DNA from: Erodium maritimum
Taxonomy: Eukaryota > Streptophyta > Magnoliopsida > Geraniales > Geraniaceae
Length of the DNA stretch: 64,000 nucleotides
NCBI GenBank assembly: GCA_963921825.1
Contig: OY997594.1
Span: 67,379,675-67,443,674 of the forward strand
Direction: 5' to 3'
This document shows, piece by piece, positions 45,091-55,579 of the stretch. Under the pieces are notes generated by a model. The model did no database searches, had not been told where the DNA came from, and saw only the letters and a list, made by a program, of their open reading frames with translations. Position numbers and translations under genes: made by a program. The first letter of the stretch is position 1; every line of letters starts with the position of its first letter.

Positions 45091-45725
45091 TGGGATCGGT
45101 AAAGGGCGAGAGACAGAGATGGTTACTGAGCACCTGGTATGCGATCCTTTGTGATCTTGTTTGGTGTGCGATCCTTTGTGATCTTGGGTGTTGCGTGGTT
45201 GTCTGTCGTGTCCTTGGAGGAGGTCGTCGATTGTTGTGTCGGGTCCACTTTACGTGTCCGAGTGTTGATTTGGTCGAGGAAAGTAGCAACGTGTGTGTGT
45301 CTGTCGGGTTACCTGAGTTTGGGGGATAGTGATCCCCGGTGTTGAGTTTGGGGGATAGTGATCCCCGGTGTTGAGTTTGTTGTTGGTGTTACCGGCATTG
45401 TCTGCTAATTATGCCGTAGTCAGTCTGTTATCCGTGGTGGTGAGCGAACGCTCACCCCTAGCTGCTTTTCCTACAGGTACCGTTCGCAGGCTGGACTAGG
45501 TGAGCTTCTGAAGCTTGAAGAGCTAGAAGCGGGTTTCTGGGTTATTTGAGTCTAGTGACGGATACCTTGTTTTTGTCCACTTGTTGGGACTGATTTTGAG
45601 TTGTAAATATTATTTTGTTGAACTAAACTGATATTTTAAAATGTTTAAATGGAAAAGGTTTCAAAGTGTTTATTATTTTAAATGTTCGCGTCCCGAGTTT
45701 GGTTTACTGAAATTGGGGCGTGACA

Positions 45726-46420
45726 GGTGGACTGAGTATCCCCCCAGGTTCTCAACGTGCGTCATACTCTCTTGAATGATAGAGGTAGAGCTCCAAAGCG
45801 CGGGATTGCTGACCCCTAACTGGTAGGGGAATACTGAGCCGGTTTTTGGTGGAACCGCTGCCACCTTACGTCCAGAGTGGCGGTACAACCGGCCGACCCC
45901 CCTCTGGACCACCTCGGACTCATTCGGCGAGGCGAGGGTGCTTGGAGCCCCTCGCCGCTATAAATGATGCCCCGTTGGGTGATGCCCTGTCCGACCGATT
46001 GGAACCCCCCAGCGCTGCGTATAACGCTCCATCTGACCGAAAATGAGGCCCGGCCTAGTACTGACCCGACCTGACCCTAACACCATGATCTGATCCGCCC
46101 CAGAACCGGGAGTCTTGACCCGGCACTGCCCCGGTCCAACGCATCACGGCTCTGGATCTGCAGTCCTGATCCACCGTGAGCTAGGGCCGGGATTCCTGAT
46201 CCGGATCTGCCCACGCCCGTGGGCCGTGGGCCGTCTCCAACCCGCCTTGCAAACCCCAATGTCCCTCAGTCCACAAGCCCATGTTGAATGCCCAAGGCTT
46301 TTTACGAAACCCTTCGGGGCTCTCTCCCCGGTCGCCGCCTCCATGTCTCCGGCGCGCCGTCACTAGGCGCACCGCCCATCATGGCCTGGTTCTTCCGACC
46401 ACCTTTCCCACTGAGGATCG
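45726..46420. other. unassigned GC-rich segment between two LTR pieces
   Basis: Pro/Arg-rich frames on both strands (45673-45912 reverse, 46115-46366 forward) without a recognised domain. It may be an ORF1 leader or linker of the LINE whose RRM part is at 47521-48205, but this is not shown. Confidence 0.35.
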
Positions 46421-47520
46421 CCGGATTACTCGAAAGTCAACAAAATGGGCCCAAAAGGCCCAATTCAGGTCAGTCACGGAGCCTTGACGGGCTCCGTAAC
46501 GGATCTGGTCACGGATCCGTTGGCCGCGCCGTCACGGATCTCCTCACGAAGCTGTGACTGACGCCGTCACGGTCTCCCTCATGGAGCCGTGATGTCTCCC
46601 GTCATGGTTCCCGTCACGGATCCGTGACGGGTCTGACACTGTTCGCCTTCTTCTTCCTCCAGCTTCGGTTTTCACAATTTTAACCCTCAAAACCTCCATT
46701 GATGACCTCCAAAAGCTCCAAAACAGACCCTAAAACGTCTCTACTTCAACACCCATCATGGGTCTTCGTCAAAACTCCACAAAACTCAATAAAATCAGTC
46801 ATCCAACATCATTTCTCCCAAAAATTCATCATCCAAACACCAAACTCCAAAACCCAACCAAGTTCATCATTTCTCCTCAAAACCCATGTACCAAATCAAT
46901 CAAAAACAAAAAGGGGTTGGGGATTTACCTTGACAATGGAGAATAGGTGAAGAAACAAGAGATTTTGAGAGGATTTGGGTATAAAATGGGTTCAAGACCC
47001 CCTTTTTCCTCCTTTCTTCTTCTTCAAGCTTGCAAAACTCATTTTCTTCTTCCTCTCTCTCTCAATTTCGGCCAACAATATAATAATGGGCTGAAATGCC
47101 ACAAAGGTGGGTCATATACTCTAAATGGGAAGTTCCCAAAATACCCCTATGTCCAAATGTCTCTCATGCCCACCTTTTAAGGGTACAGAGGTCTTTTTGC
47201 CCTAGTTTCTTCTCACCCAAGCTATTATGGACATGTGTCCATAGTGGGGACCACCTCTTCCAAATTATCTTAGCAAAGCAATTAAATAATCCTTTAAGTC
47301 TTAGGTTTGATCGAAAATGACCGACGGTTGACTTTTTCATAATTACAGTCATTTGAAAGGAAACGACACAATTCAGTTAACCGTAACGACGGCTAAGCTT
47401 TTTGGGCCCCAGAAAGGTCCTGAATGACTCTCGGAGTCATCAGTTGACTTTTCCGGTAAAAAGTCAACTTTTGCCGAAAACCTCCGGTTCGACTGGGATC
47501 GACCGGAGACGGTTCTTACA
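46420..47520 (-). mobile_element. 5' half of a long LTR, truncated
   Basis: On the reverse strand it starts TGTAAGAACCGTCTCCGG at 47520, aligns with 26804 onward ('aaagttgactttttaccgg', 'ggttagc', 'acatgtccat'), includes the palindrome array (46650-46470) and stops matching near 46420 after 'gactttcgagtaat'. It interrupts the RRM-type LINE ORF1 at 47521. Confidence 0.8.
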
Positions 47521-48205
47521 ATGCCTTTTCGCCAAAGAGCATCGCCACCCAAGAAATAAGGCTCTGCATAGAGCCATAGGCTGAGGGAGTCATGCTTTGT
47601 TTCACGCCTCCTTCTTGGTTCTGATTCCGACGCCTGGCCAAAGCTACAAACTGGTGATACCCATTCACCTTCAACCCGTTCATACTCGTAATTGCATGGG
47701 CAACCTCCTCCTTTGCTCTAAAATGCACGAATCTGTACAATTGATGCTTACGATTTGGCCGATCTAACACAAAAGCATATACGATTTCTCTAAAAGGGCT
47801 GAAAGTGTTTCTCAACCAGTCATTTGTGGTTCCATAAGGTACGTTACAAACAAACAATTCCTCCTCTATAATGTTCGATGTCCATAGTCGTCTCTGTTTT
47901 CCGATCTTGGCCATTTTATGCTCTGTTTCCGTTTTATCAGAGTGGGGAGTGACATGTTTCCCCTGGACCTCTACCTCGTGTACTGGCGCCGACACTTTCT
48001 TCTTCTTGCCTTTGCCTGCAACACCTCGTGGAGAACCTGTGGTTGTTCCCTTCTCAACCAAGGAAACTGCTCTTCGTGTTGATCTTCCTTTTGCTTCTCC
48101 AAGTGATGAAGCAGCAATTTTACAATAGTCACCATAAAGGGATACCAACGTGGCACAGAAAGATGAAAAAAAGAGAACATCAGATCTCGATTTTCCCATT
48201 CGCAC
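47521..48205 (-). pseudogene. LINE ORF1 fragment with RNA recognition motif
   Basis: A reverse-strand frame runs about 228 codons into the LTR; ATG at about 48199. A basic N-terminal region (GKGKKKK) is followed by an RRM at roughly residues 105-185: RNP2-like 'ELFVCNVPYG', 'NDWLRNTFSPFREIVYAFV', RNP1-like 'HQLYRFVHFRAKEE', 'ITSMNGLKVNGYHQFVALA'. Same fold and element type as 31272-31916 but a clearly different sequence, so a second BNR-like family. The C-terminal half is cut off by the LTR at 47520. A captured host SR-protein exon is a weaker alternative. Confidence 0.65.
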
Positions 48206-49880
48206 TTTCCTTCAGAAAGGTGCCATTTTGATAATTTTTTCCAATTCTGTTTGGACTTTTAAATTTAATTTATATCTATAATTTTACGAAATGTTTGTAG
48301 AAACTAACAAAAAAATGGTCAATTTAAAAAAAAAATCGTAACCTTAACACAAAACTATAATTTTTGAAAAGTTATAAGTAGGAATTATAACTAGAAATCA
48401 GTCTCATCTAAGGCTTTAATTTTGGAGTATAAGAGGAGGCTAGGAACTATGCAATGCACTTGACGATAGGCTTTCAATTCTTATTTCTTACAACAACAAA
48501 AAACTCATTTAATCAACCGATCAAATGCTATAATCCCTACGTGATGATCAAGGCTCGAACTTGATTCTCATTTCCACGTGTACACATTAAACACTTGAAT
48601 AGGTTGTGGCGTGTAAGGACACGCACGCTGTGAAAAAAAGATAAGAGCAAGGCAAGTCGAAAAGCTCTGATATTCACGCATCTTCTTCTTCATCATATTC
48701 ATCTTGTGAAGCTTCAAAACTGAGCAGACATGGAGCAGATCACAGACTACTAAATGATGCCAACAACGGTCCGAAAGCGTCATGAGATTGCTCATAAGAA
48801 TTGCCTCCACAGTTTGTCCAATTTGAACAATCAATAAAACTTCATCACTAAAAGTTCGTAAGATATTACTCAAAGAGAAACCGTGAATAAAACTAATGTT
48901 GATAATCAACGAGACTCGTATCATGTTAACACCGAAAGTTTGATAATATGTCGTGTGGCGACATTATCGGCCACTTGGACATGTTACATGACTGAACGAA
49001 GATTGGCAGCATACATCCACATGAGAAAGGTCCTATAAAAAAAAAGGCATTCAGTGGGTCACCCCATGAAAAAATGCGTTGAGCGCATGTAGCTCAAAAT
49101 TTTGATTACCCTATCGGCCAAGAGGATCCAAACTCTAAAGACAAGGTATAACAAAGGAACACTAATGAAGGTGGCGTCAGAGGCAGAAAAGGTCCGATCA
49201 TCCGCACGATATGTAGTACATAGCTTGGCATGTGTGGGAAGTTAGTACAATGTTCTCCTACATTGTATATGCATTCCTCCTCTTTGTCTCTCGTTGTGTT
49301 TCTTACTCACTCTAAGATGACAATGCATACTGGTCTTGTCGATCTACACCTGTTTTGCCTTTGATGTCATCCTCATTTGTGTTCCTTTTGCTGTTTCTTA
49401 TCTTAGGAGTTCGGATTTTCCTGACTTACAAGGTAGCTGTAATTTTGAGCTATGTACTCAATGTACTTTTTCACGGGGTCACGCATCGAATACCTTTTTA
49501 TGGGACCTTTACCTACGCTACTTTCCTCTGTTCATTCATATCTCAAGCCTAAGCGGTCGACAATGCCCATACATGATCAAACTTGTGTATGGTGTTATCA
49601 TGACACAGTCTCTCGTTGATCTGTTACTCTAGAGGATCCAAATTTTATGTTTTTTCTTCAAATAAACTATAACAGGTTCATAATAACTAACATTGTCTAG
49701 TGTCATGATCATCCACTTATCAATCCTCAATCAACTAAACATTTCTCAATAGCCCTAATTACCATCTCTTCGTTATGTTTTTTATGCATATATAATTTAT
49801 TTGTTGAGCAGAAGTCCAAGTGTCAGTATTAAGAGACAACCTAGGGACTTATTAGCCAAATAAACCTTAAATTTTAATTT
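48206..49880. other. unassigned DNA, one open fragment
   Basis: The longest frame is a reverse-strand one, 48924-48568 (118 codons, ATG start), with a hydrophobic 'NISFIHGFSLSNIL' start and no domain I recognise. AT-rich. No element borders found. It may hold a decayed gene. Confidence 0.3.
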
Positions 49881-50493
49881 TCAAACTACTCTCGATAATT
49901 TGCTACTGATTTGAGAAATCATACCAGCGGCTGCTGCTCCTTGCATAACAGCAGGAGCAGCAGCGACAGCTCGAATAACAAGCTCAACAACAACGATAAC
50001 GACAACGTCAACCACAACAACAGCAACAGCAACAGCATTTACATGCACATCATCAACATCCACATCGCCTTCGATTATTCGGTCTGAATTTCCGTCCGTT
50101 GAACCCTGACCTAGGTATAAAACGAAAGACAAAGATTCAGACAACCAAGTACCATAAGCTAACTGGAATTATAAAACAATAAACTACACATTTACGGCAA
50201 GAAACTGTTTAAAACAATATGAAATCCACACAAATATAATCTCAAATACATTTGTAAACAATATTTTTACAGATAAAATGAAAGAAACAACATCACTAGA
50301 ATTTTAAAGCCATAAATCATACATCTTCTGTACACATTATAAATTGTGTATAAAAAAACTGTACAGAAATAAGATATCCCATTAAAAGGAAAATAATTGA
50401 GTTGATATCCCATGAACAACTCACCTCAGCTCCGAGAACCTTCAGATGAGCTTCAGCATAAGAAACCAGCAACAATAGTGAGAAGCTAAACAT
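49881..50493 (-). CDS. possible small secreted protein, two exons (hypothetical)
   Basis: On the reverse strand: ATG at 50493, exon 1 50493-50425, intron 50424-50106 (GTGAGT..GGTCAG, 319 bp), exon 2 50105-49881, stop TGA. The joined frame is in phase and gives 97 residues. Exon 1 encodes a signal-peptide-like start (MFSFSLLLLVSYAEA). The rest is acidic (EGDVDVDDVHVN), then Val/Ala-rich (VAVAVVVVDVVVIVVVELVIRAVAAAP). No family recognised. The Val/Ala part corresponds to a (CAA)n-like stretch on the + strand, so it may be low-complexity DNA rather than a gene. The gene model is mine and untested; the alternative acceptor 5 nt earlier puts a stop soon after. Confidence 0.3.
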
Positions 50494-50724
50494 GAGCTCA
50501 TGTACTCCTTATAACATGATGTTACTGTATTAAATAGAGTAGATACGTAGGTGGTTGTAATAAATAAAGTAGATACTCCTGATTAATGAGGTTGTTGGCT
50601 CCCTCTTCACTTGAATCAGCTAAGCGTGTGTATTGAATAAAAGCAATCAATACACATACATGAAAAAGAAAGTTCAATTTGGTTGGAACTGAACTCGATT
50701 AGTAACCGAAACAGTATTATATTC

Positions 50725-52633
50725 TTAGAACATCTCCAATGGTTTGGCATGACTAGTGTCAGGTTGGGAGGATTTTTGGCTTCTTGACATTTGATATGGC
50801 TTCTCCAATAATCTGACATGATTAGTGTCAGGAGCTATGTTAACACAGTTTCAATAATTAAAAAAACACCCCAAATATTTTTAATACTTTGATTTCAAAC
50901 CAAATATAAAATGCATAACATCTATATTTATTTAAAGCCACATATAAAATACATTAAAATTGACAATTAATATTTAATTGCGGCCGCCATCTCCATATAT
51001 AGACCAAATGTGTTCGATGAGATCAACGTGGAGTTGGTGATGAACATCCCGATCCCGAATCCTTGTTTTATGGCCCATGCAACTGTCCCTGGTCACCGCT
51101 GGTGGTGGTCCTCTACGGACGTTTGGTCCGGAACACCAATATCTACAAACGGATCAGTGGGCCACGGCCTCCCTTCATCCTCAACGATCATGTTGTGTAG
51201 GATAACACAAGCAGACATGATCACTGCGAGTGCCTCCTATCCCACATTCGGCTCGGGCGAGTGACGATGTGAATCTGGGCATGTAGAACTCCAAACGCTC
51301 GTTCGATATTCTTCCTACACGCCTATTGGTATCTAGCAAAGCATCTTTGCTTCGACGTTTGTGGAGCAGGTACTGACTTCACAAATGTTGCCCAAGCAGG
51401 ATAATTTCCATTTGTCAAGTAATACGGGGTTTCGTATTCTCTACCGTTGACCTTGAACTTCACATCTGGAGTGAAGCCTCGAACTGTCTGGAAGAAAAAG
51501 GTAGACCTATTGAGCACGTTGATGTCATTCTTAGAGCCCGGTGTCCTGAAAAAAGAGTGCCAAATCCAAAGGTCTTGGGATGCAACGACTTCTAGCATGA
51601 TCATGGGGACGTTTCCGTGGTCCCTACTTGAAAACTGTGCAGACCATGCCACAGTACAGTTCTTCCAATTCCAGTGCATACAGTCAAGACTCCCTATCAT
51701 CTCCGGAAAGTTGCGCTCTTCGTTGATTTGCAACAAACGTCTTGTATCTTCAACGGTCGGGCGTCGTAGATATGTCCACCCGTAAACCTTGATGACGCCC
51801 AAGCAAAACTTCTTTAGGCAGTCCAACGAAGTGCTCTCCGCCATTCGCAAATACTCGTCGCAAGCATCGGCGGGACCTCCATAACAGAGCTGACGAAGTT
51901 CTACCGTGCACTTCTGGTGTGGAGTGAAAGAGGCCCTCCCCGTAGCATCCTTTCCGTTACGGAAGTAGGCGTACCGGTCACTCAAACCATTCATGATCCG
52001 TATGAACATTTTCCTCTACATCCGGAACCGTCACCGAAACTATTGGTTGCTATACACCGTTCTAGGCGCGAAGTAGTCACGGATCAACTCTTAGTGTGCA
52101 TCTTCTCGATTGCGCTCAATCACTCTCCGCTTTGGTCGCGGCGTCGACCTTGAGCCCTCGGCCTCATCATCATCCCGAGCCCTTGGCATTATCCCTGACA
52201 TCACTTGATCGCGAATTGTTTTTACTGTTGTCGCAACAAGCCTACTCATCGCTTCGTCTATTTTTTTGGGAGTCATTTGCTTCATTTTCTCTAGCTTTGG
52301 AAAATTTTCCATCGAAAAAAATACACAACTAGGAAAAAACGAGAGAATTTGGAGAGGAATAGAGGAAAGGGAGCTTGAAATAAGTGAGGGAGTGAATTTT
52401 TACTTGGGGTGAATCTGAATTTATAGAAAAGTGTAGTTTTTTTTTTAATCGGCGCCGACACGTGTCGGCTTCCCACTGGGTCGCCGACTAGCGTTGAGAC
52501 TGAGATGACGCGACGCGTCTTTGCAGGATTCTGCAACGACCGGCTGACATGCCCCTCTGACACGACCACTCGTGCCAGCGTCGTGCCAGTGCCTACAACG
52601 ACCCGCTGACACGACCCGATGGAGGTGCTCTTA
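50725..52633. mobile_element. PIF/Harbinger DNA transposon with TTA target duplication
   Basis: The element is 50728-52630. TTA lies on both sides (50725-50727, 52631-52633). The terminal inverted repeats are GAACATCTCCAATGG on the left and GAGCACCTCCATCG read in from the right. A subterminal direct repeat 'ctccaat..t.tg.catga.tagtgtcagg' occurs at 50733-50766 and 50803-50833. It carries one gene, a broken transposase on the reverse strand. The Myb-like second gene of the family is absent, so it is non-autonomous twice over. Confidence 0.9.
51005..52312 (-). pseudogene. PIF/Harbinger transposase pseudogene (DDE)
   Basis: ATG at 52312, then one reading frame through to about 51005. In-frame stops fall at 52093-52091 and three more within the next 33 codons (around 'RDYFAPRTVY' and 'RFRM'), and again near 51324 and beyond. 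The main open block (52009-51323) holds 'FIRIMNGLSDRYAYF', 'IGSLDCMHWNWKNC' (first catalytic Asp), 'MLEVVASQDLWIWHSFF', 'PGSKNDINVLNRS' (second Asp) and 'YYLTNGNYP'. The third catalytic residue is in 'KNIERAFGVLHAQ' (about 51310-51270), just past a stop. The family cuts and pastes elements flanked by TTA. Only point changes, no frameshift, separate it from an open frame, so decay is mild, yet the product is dead. Confidence 0.9.
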
Positions 52634-52761
52634 GCTTCAATTTACTTTCCCAATAGGCAATAGTTAAACATTAGCTCATGATAACGAATCCGATCAACTA
52701 AACTGCACAATCAACACACGTAAAAGAGAAATAAAAAAAACAAATCCAAACAATGCATATT

Positions 52762-53308
52762 AGAAATGCCCGACAACTCTATCGTGTTTTCTCGGACTTG
52801 TGGTAGGAGTCTTGTTCGTTTGTCGGTTTCGTTCTCCAGCTCTAATCGTCAGTTCCAATTTCATTCGTTAGTCGGATCTCCCTCATCGACCCTGCTACCC
52901 CTTGGTAGTACTTGTCCCTTCTCCTCCCGCCCTCCCCGTTTCGAGTATTCGATGGCTCTTTTGGTGTTAGCCACCAGCGTTCTGACTGTAGGAGGCAGTC
53001 CAAGATGGCAGGTTTAAAGGTTTCCCAGCTCTTCGTTAGGTGCCATTGTCTCTCTGCTATTTTTCTGATTTAAGGTGTTGGTCGGTGTAGTTTCTTTTCT
53101 ATTTTGACCAGTGTCTATGTTTTTCTACTGGAGAACTTCTTAGAGTGTGGTTGGCTTTTGAGCCTACGTTAGGCTTGGCTTGTTGGTTTGAGGTCGTTCC
53201 TTTTTTATTTGTATTTGTTTTGATTTTGTGAGTCCCATTTCGGAAATCACACTACTTTTTATTAATATATTTTCATGTTTCTAATATAAAAACAAAAAGA
53301 AATGCTCG
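52762..53308 (+). mobile_element. 525-bp SINE-like/LINE-tail retroelement with 11-bp target duplication
   Basis: The insertion is 52773-53297. Flanks AGAAATGCCCG (52762-52772) and AGAAATGCTCG (53298-53308) differ at one base. The tail is 'ataaaaacaaaa'. The T/G-rich 3' half ('gcttgttggtttgaggtcg') resembles that of 22792-23773. Non-coding. Confidence 0.75.
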
Positions 53309-53551
53309 CGGTAGTTATTAACTAAATTATTGTCATTCAATAATAGCTTATCAAATCATATGACTAATCAATGTCGCCCCTTAAGATTTTCAACCCGTTT
53401 GGGGATTTCAACCCTATTTCACGTCGGTGTCAATGTTCCCCATCCTCCTCTAGCAGCCAATCTAGTCTGACTTTCTCTTCCAATGTGCATCCTCCTCTAC
53501 TCCTCTCCATCAAACGCAGGTGTCCCACATCCTCTGGATTCCTTGTGTCAC

Positions 53552-53752
53552 CGCGTGATCAGTGGCGGAGTTAGGTTTTTCAGTGGGGGAGCACCGAATT
53601 TTTTTAGTGATAATACGTGACTGGGAAATATTTTGAGGGGGCACAACTACGAAACTAGCAGGAATTAAAGGGTATTTTTTAAAAGAAATCGAAAAATCTA
53701 TAAGAATTTTTCAAAAAAAAAAATGGGGTGTGGCTCTGCCGCTACGCGTAGC
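53552..53752. mobile_element. hAT-type MITE
   Basis: The element is 53560-53744: it starts CAGTGGCGGAGTTAGG and ends ..GGCTCTGCCGCTA, imperfect inverted ends of the CAGNGGCGGA type known for hAT MITEs. The flanks CGCGTGAT (53552-53559) and CGCGTAGC (53745-53752) agree at 5 of 8 bases, a decayed 8-bp duplication. It sits in the LINE leader that resumes at 53753. Confidence 0.65.
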
Positions 53753-54183
53753 CCCTATAGTCTGACTCCTCCCTCGTTGCAGCGTATCCCCGACGTCCTC
53801 CAAAAGCTTCGATCTCTCCGGCTTCCCACAATCCCCCCGCCCCCCTCCGCAATCGATCTTCGTGTCCTCGCTTGGAATTGTCAATGTATGGGTTCGAAAA
53901 CACGCAGCCAACACATCAAGTATCTACTCAACAAGTATACGTCGTATGTGCTCTTTCTCAGAGACTCTGATGATGAATGCCAAATTGGCACTTCTACAGC
54001 ACAACCCAGAGTTCTATGGAGGAACGAGTGTCCCGGCCTCGGATACCCAAAGAGGTCTTGCTCTCTTCTAGACAACTAGTATATCGATATCCCTTGGATC
54101 GGTATCACCAAACCAAATTAATGCACGAATCTTATGCCATAGGCACAAATCGATCAGGTTTACCAGAACTTATGGGGAATCTC

Positions 54184-55579
54184 TGAGAATTAACCCTTAG
54201 AATGGTACGGCAAGCGTACCGGTCGTCAAGTAGTAAGTCGGTTCAAGTCCGAGATATCGTACCCAAGGGAGCAATTAGACAAACACTTTAGTTAATTAAT
54301 TCGATGGTCAAGCTATTCCTATAACGATGATTGGTTTTGGTTTGTAAAATGTAATTTCATACAAGTAATGAGAAGCAATGTGAATGATCCGAAAATAAGC
54401 ACAAAGTCACAAGTGATTTGAATAACAGAGATAGAAGGCGATCTAGGACATTAACGGGGTTCGAATGTGATGAATGACTTAACGAGATTTGGTATACATT
54501 TGCAACTAATATTATTCTAAGGGCAACGAGAATTCTCTAAGTATAGTCCTAACCATCTCTCAATCGTATTAGGACCCTAACATAATCTAGGTGTAGAGCG
54601 GTATATAACATTATATTCTATGAATTCCTCTAACTTTCGGGATTTACTCCTATAGTTATTGCACTCGTGTCAATCTAACCATATTCTGGCTTAGATTAAA
54701 ACCCGAGCTATCTAATTCCTTTTTCATCCTATTAACCTCATTTCTCAATTGTTGGTTAATAAGATTGAATCTATTATCACGTGATCAAGGCAACAAAGCA
54801 TTAAGAACGGAATTAGATAAACGATATCCTAATACTAGTTTAACAAATGCATAACCGAAATAAGTTAAATCAATTCATCACATCGTTCCCCTAGCCCTAG
54901 ATCATGAGAGTTTAGTTCATGGCAATGAAATATGAACACAAAGAGATGAATAAATTACCGAAATTCATATTAAACATTAAGAGTAATACCAATATCAAGT
55001 TTGAATCCAAACTACACAAAATCTTGATTTTCTAATCTCTTGCTTTCGATCTTCTCTTCCAGTTCTCCAAGCTCCCAAGTGTGGTTTTCTCTTCAATTTC
55101 GTGATCCCCAATAATTCTGACCTAATTCCTATTTATACCCGCTCAAAACTAAGGTTAAAATAGGAAAGTTACACTTAAAACCGACATAATCGCGTCGTGC
55201 GCTGGGCGTGCACCATGCACGCAGGGCACACGGCATGCGTCGACCAAAAGTGGCCATTTGAGGTGCTCTCTGTCCAATCTGCACGCCGTGCGCCCAGCGT
55301 GCGCTCGGCGTGCGCCCCGCACGCTGCCTGCATGTCGTGCATCTAGAGTGCATGGTGCATGTTGGGTGCACTCCGTGCGCTCAGCGTGCGCCTAAGAAAT
55401 TCATGGCCATTTTTGCTTCTTTTTGCTCCGTTTCCGACCAGAAATTCCCGATTCCTTTGGAGATCGATCAAATGCACAAAACAAGAGAAATACTCATCAA
55501 ACTACACCATTCCGGGACTGAAAAGCTCAAGAATGTGGGCTAAAAACATCTCGAATAGATGTATTTTATGTTCACATCA
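54184..55579 (+). mobile_element. 1.4-kb LTR-like repeat, copy 2
   Basis: TGAGAATTAACC to 'ttcacatca', parallel to 10082-11494. Inserted in the LINE endonuclease. No target duplication identified. Around 55190-55395 it carries a CG-rich array of GTGCAC/GCGTGC motifs absent from copy 1. Non-coding. Confidence 0.65.
55190..55395 (+). repeat. CG-rich array of GTGCRC/GCGTGC motifs
   Basis: Many overlapping short palindromes (GTGCAC, GCATGC, GCGCGC-like) such as 'gcgtgcaccatgcacgc'. Strong contrast with the AT-rich remainder of the repeat. Frames through it (55129-55371) are Cys/Arg-rich artefacts. Confidence 0.65.

Larger units (their letters stand above)
43411..45725 (+). mobile_element. diverged long LTR with two tandem arrays
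   Basis: The right end is GGGGCGTGACA at 45725. It keeps the family's GAG/GTAGGGAAAAGTAG block (43761-43777), 'cgtggtggtgag' plus hairpin (45440-45455) and TTTTCCTACAG (45476). The middle is taken up by tandem arrays unlike those of the other copies. The left end is uncertain, since no TGTAAGAACC-type start was found, and no 5-bp target duplication matches the right flank. Confidence 0.65.

Noticed and set aside
48568-48924. Host gene exon on the reverse strand
   Set aside because: An ATG-started 118-codon frame, but no domain, no splice context I could defend and no second exon. Kept only as unassigned DNA.
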